Shown: piece by piece, positions 62,075 through 64,000 of the stretch
How positions within the stretch are numbered: the stretch's first letter is position 1
Layout: every line of letters begins with the position of its first letter
Source of the DNA: JAPLJM01 sp963708515
Lineage (GTDB): Bacteria; Desulfobacterota; Syntrophia; Syntrophales; Fen-1087
Assembly (NCBI GenBank): GCA_963708515.1
Contig: CAVPSX010000002.1
Span: forward strand, 62,001-126,000
DNA length: 64,000 nt
Reading direction: 5' to 3'
Made by a program: the position numbers and the translations under genes
The notes under the pieces: generated by a model
What the model was told of the DNA's origin: nothing
What the model saw: only the letters and a program-made list of their open reading frames with translations
Database searches by the model: none

Positions 62075-63676
62075 ATGTTGAAGAGTATCAATCTCAGGGC
62101 TTTGCTGGCATTGATCGTCTGCTTTGCCGGGCTTTTTTTCCTGATCCCCTCGCTGACATCCGACCTTCCCGATGCCTGGAAAAAATATCTACCTGCCGAC
62201 AAGATCCGTCTAGGCCTCGATCTGCAGGGCGGCATGCACCTCGTTCTGGAGGTCGATGCCGAAAAAGCCGTGGAAACGACGACGGAACGGATCGCCAATG
62301 ACATGAGGGAAACCCTTATGGATAACAAAATTCGTTTCAGAAATCTCGAGCGAACGAAGACAAACATGATTGTTCTGGAGCTTCCGGACAGCGCGTCGCG
62401 TACGGCTTTTGAAAAAGTTCTCAAGGACCACTATCCTGACCTCAATGTCGCATCGTCCCAAATGACGGAGGGACGGGAATCCCTTTCCCTGAAAATCAAG
62501 GACAAGCGGGCTGCGGACATCAAGAAACTGGCGGTAGAGCAGAGCGTGGAAACCATCCGCAACCGTGTGGACCAGTTCGGGATCACCGAACCGGAAATCA
62601 TCACGCAGGGAGAGGACCGCATCATTGTCCAGTTGCCGGGCATCAAGGATGCGGTGCGGGCCAAAAATCTCATCGGCAAGACGGCCCTTTTGGAATTCAA
62701 GCTGGTTGATGAAGGAAATAGCATCGACGGGGCTCTGAAAGGGATCGTTCCGGATGGCAGCATGATCGCCTATGGCGCCACTCTCGACCGGCAAACGGGG
62801 CGGCGGGTGAGCGTGCCGTATCTGTTGAAGAGCAAGACCCTCATGACGGGCGGATCGCTCGAAAACGCCCAGGTGAAGATCAGCGACCGCTTCGGAGAGC
62901 CCTATGTGGGCTTGAAATTCAACGCCCAGGGGGCAAAGGATTTCGACCGGATCACCGGCGAAAACGTGAAAAAGCGTCTGGCCATCGTCCTGGACGGGGT
63001 GGTGCACTCCGCTCCTGTGATCCAGGAACGGATATCCGGCGGCGACGCCCAGATCACAGGGTCTTTTGCAATGGAAGAGGCCAAGGATCTGGCGATCGTC
63101 CTGCGGGCAGGCGCATTGCCCGCACCGGTCAACATTCTTGAGGAGAGAACCGTCGGGCCATCGCTGGGACAGGATTCCATCGACCAGGGCATCCGGTCGG
63201 TCTTCATCGGCGGCCTGCTCGTGGCGCTGTTCATGATGATTTATTACAAACTGTCGGGGATGGTGGCCAATCTTGCCTTTTTCCTCAATCTCGTCATCAT
63301 TCTGGGCGCCCTGGCCGCCTTCAAGGCGACCCTGACGCTGCCCGGCATTGCCGCTCTTGGGCTCATCATCGGCATGGCGGTCGATGCCAACGTGCTGATC
63401 TATGAGCGCATCCGCGAAGAGCTGCGCCTCGGCAAGACGCCGCGGGCGGCTATCGATGCCGGATATGCCAAGGCCTTTGTGACGATTCTGGACTCCAATT
63501 TAACCACTTTGATTGCGGCGCTGTTTCTGTTCGGATTCGGAACCGGACCGATAAAGGGATTCGCCGTGACGCTCAGCATCGGGATCATCGTCAGCATGTT
63601 TACCGCTATTTTTGTCACCAGGATTGTATTCGACTTCTTTATCTGGAAAAGGAATATCCGGTCGATCAGCGTCTGA
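62075..63676 (+). CDS. secD: Protein translocase subunit SecD
   Basis: 533 residues. One N-terminal membrane helix, a large periplasmic domain (P1 head and base; IRLGLDLQGGMHLVLEVD near the start, VDQFGITEPEIITQGEDRII) and five C-terminal helices with the conserved GLIIGMAVDANVLIYERIRE. Uses the proton gradient to pull exported proteins out of the Sec channel. yajC-secD-secF order is standard. Confidence 0.96.
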   Translation: MLKSINLRALLALIVCFAGLFFLIPSLTSDLPDAWKKYLPADKIRLGLDLQGGMHLVLEVDAEKAVETTTERIANDMRETLMDNKIRFRNLERTKTNMIVLELPDSASRTAFEKVLKDHYPDLNVASSQMTEGRESLSLKIKDKRAADIKKLAVEQSVETIRNRVDQFGITEPEIITQGEDRIIVQLPGIKDAVRAKNLIGKTALLEFKLVDEGNSIDGALKGIVPDGSMIAYGATLDRQTGRRVSVPYLLKSKTLMTGGSLENAQVKISDRFGEPYVGLKFNAQGAKDFDRITGENVKKRLAIVLDGVVHSAPVIQERISGGDAQITGSFAMEEAKDLAIVLRAGALPAPVNILEERTVGPSLGQDSIDQGIRSVFIGGLLVALFMMIYYKLSGMVANLAFFLNLVIILGALAAFKATLTLPGIAALGLIIGMAVDANVLIYERIREELRLGKTPRAAIDAGYAKAFVTILDSNLTTLIAALFLFGFGTGPIKGFAVTLSIGIIVSMFTAIFVTRIVFDFFIWKRNIRSISV

Positions 63677-63760
63677 CGCCATGACCGCATGGCGCCGGCC
63701 ATCCTGGAGGCGGATGCACGGGTAAAAAGACGAACGTACAACGACTGCGGGGAAGAAAAT

Positions 63761-64000
63761 AATGGAATTTATTAAACCGGGAGTAAATTTTGATTTTGTG
63801 GGGAGAATGAAGCTCGCCTGCGGGATTTCCATTGCCGCGATTGTCATTAGCATCGCGTCGGTCATCTGGCACGGCGGTCTCAATTACGGCATCGACTTTG
63901 CCGGCGGCACGCTTGTGCAGCTCAAATTTCAAAAAGCCACAACGACCGAGCAAATCAGAAGCGCCTTCAAACCGATCGGCCTGCAGAACGTCGTCATTCA
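63761..64000 (+). CDS. secF: Protein translocase subunit SecF, N-terminal part
   Basis: 80 codons are present and run off the window. The start MEFIKPGVNFDFVGRMKLAC is followed by the first membrane helix (about 17-37) and the SecF signature YGIDFAGGTLVQLKFQ. Pairs with SecD. An in-frame ATG at 63761 follows a GGGGAAG site. Confidence 0.93.

Overview
The window reads as a chromosomal segment of a Gram-negative anaerobe, most likely a deltaproteobacterium (Desulfobacterota) of the Syntrophales type. It carries outer-membrane genes (lptD, tolQRAB-pal, lolB-like), a branched-chain amino-acid type ABC transporter joined to acyl-CoA genes, and an acyl-CoA hydrolase/GNAT fusion, and its ribosomal proteins keep zinc-binding forms. 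The taxonomic call is an inference from gene content; no rRNA is present.

Layout. (1) 1-11.9 kb: the S10/spc/alpha ribosomal superoperon from the end of rpsS to rplQ on the plus strand, with secY, map, infA, rpmJ and rpoA embedded; adk is absent from its usual place between secY and map. (2) 12-19.7 kb: a stand-alone EF-Tu domain-2-like protein, folC-lptD, rplM-rpsI, argC and cysS. (3) 19.8-23.5 kb, minus: an acetyl-CoA hydrolase/transferase-GNAT fusion followed by a membrane sensor kinase with a degenerate receiver. (4) 23.6-30.9 kb: accessory DNA. It holds a frameshifted radical SAM gene, a cluster of integron attC sites without an integrase (three genes of unknown function), a large unknown secreted protein, about 1.3 kb with no convincing gene, and tRNA-Thr(CGT). 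(5) 31.2-36.4 kb: tolQ-tolR-tolA-tolB-pal-cpoB, with tolQ and pal frameshifted. (6) 36.5-42.9 kb, minus: a metallophosphoesterase, a LolB-like lipoprotein, a TPR lipoprotein, a CtpA protease and small envelope proteins. (7) 43-46.5 kb, plus: a HyuA-like protein, a histone-deacetylase-fold amidohydrolase and a carboxymuconolactone-decarboxylase-like protein. (8) 46.5-58.3 kb, minus: a probable long operon livM-livH-unknown-livK-livG-livF-acyl-CoA ligase-carboxyltransferase-enoyl-CoA hydratase-HMG-CoA-lyase-like-biotin carrier, consistent with branched-chain (leucine/isovalerate) acyl-CoA metabolism. (9) 58.4-64 kb, plus: mazG, DUF2065, queA, tgt, yajC, secD and the start of secF.

Structure not explained by genes. 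A dispersed element of about 137 bp with imperfect terminal inverted repeats occurs in three full copies (31.04, 33.23 and 51.02 kb) plus deleted derivatives (18.17, 54.53 and 57.16 kb). A second palindromic element of 125 bp lies between queA and tgt. The attC array at 25.5-27.6 kb is the clearest mobile-gene system. Five apparent single-base insertions fall in three otherwise conserved genes between 23.6 and 35.2 kb and look more like sequence errors than biology.
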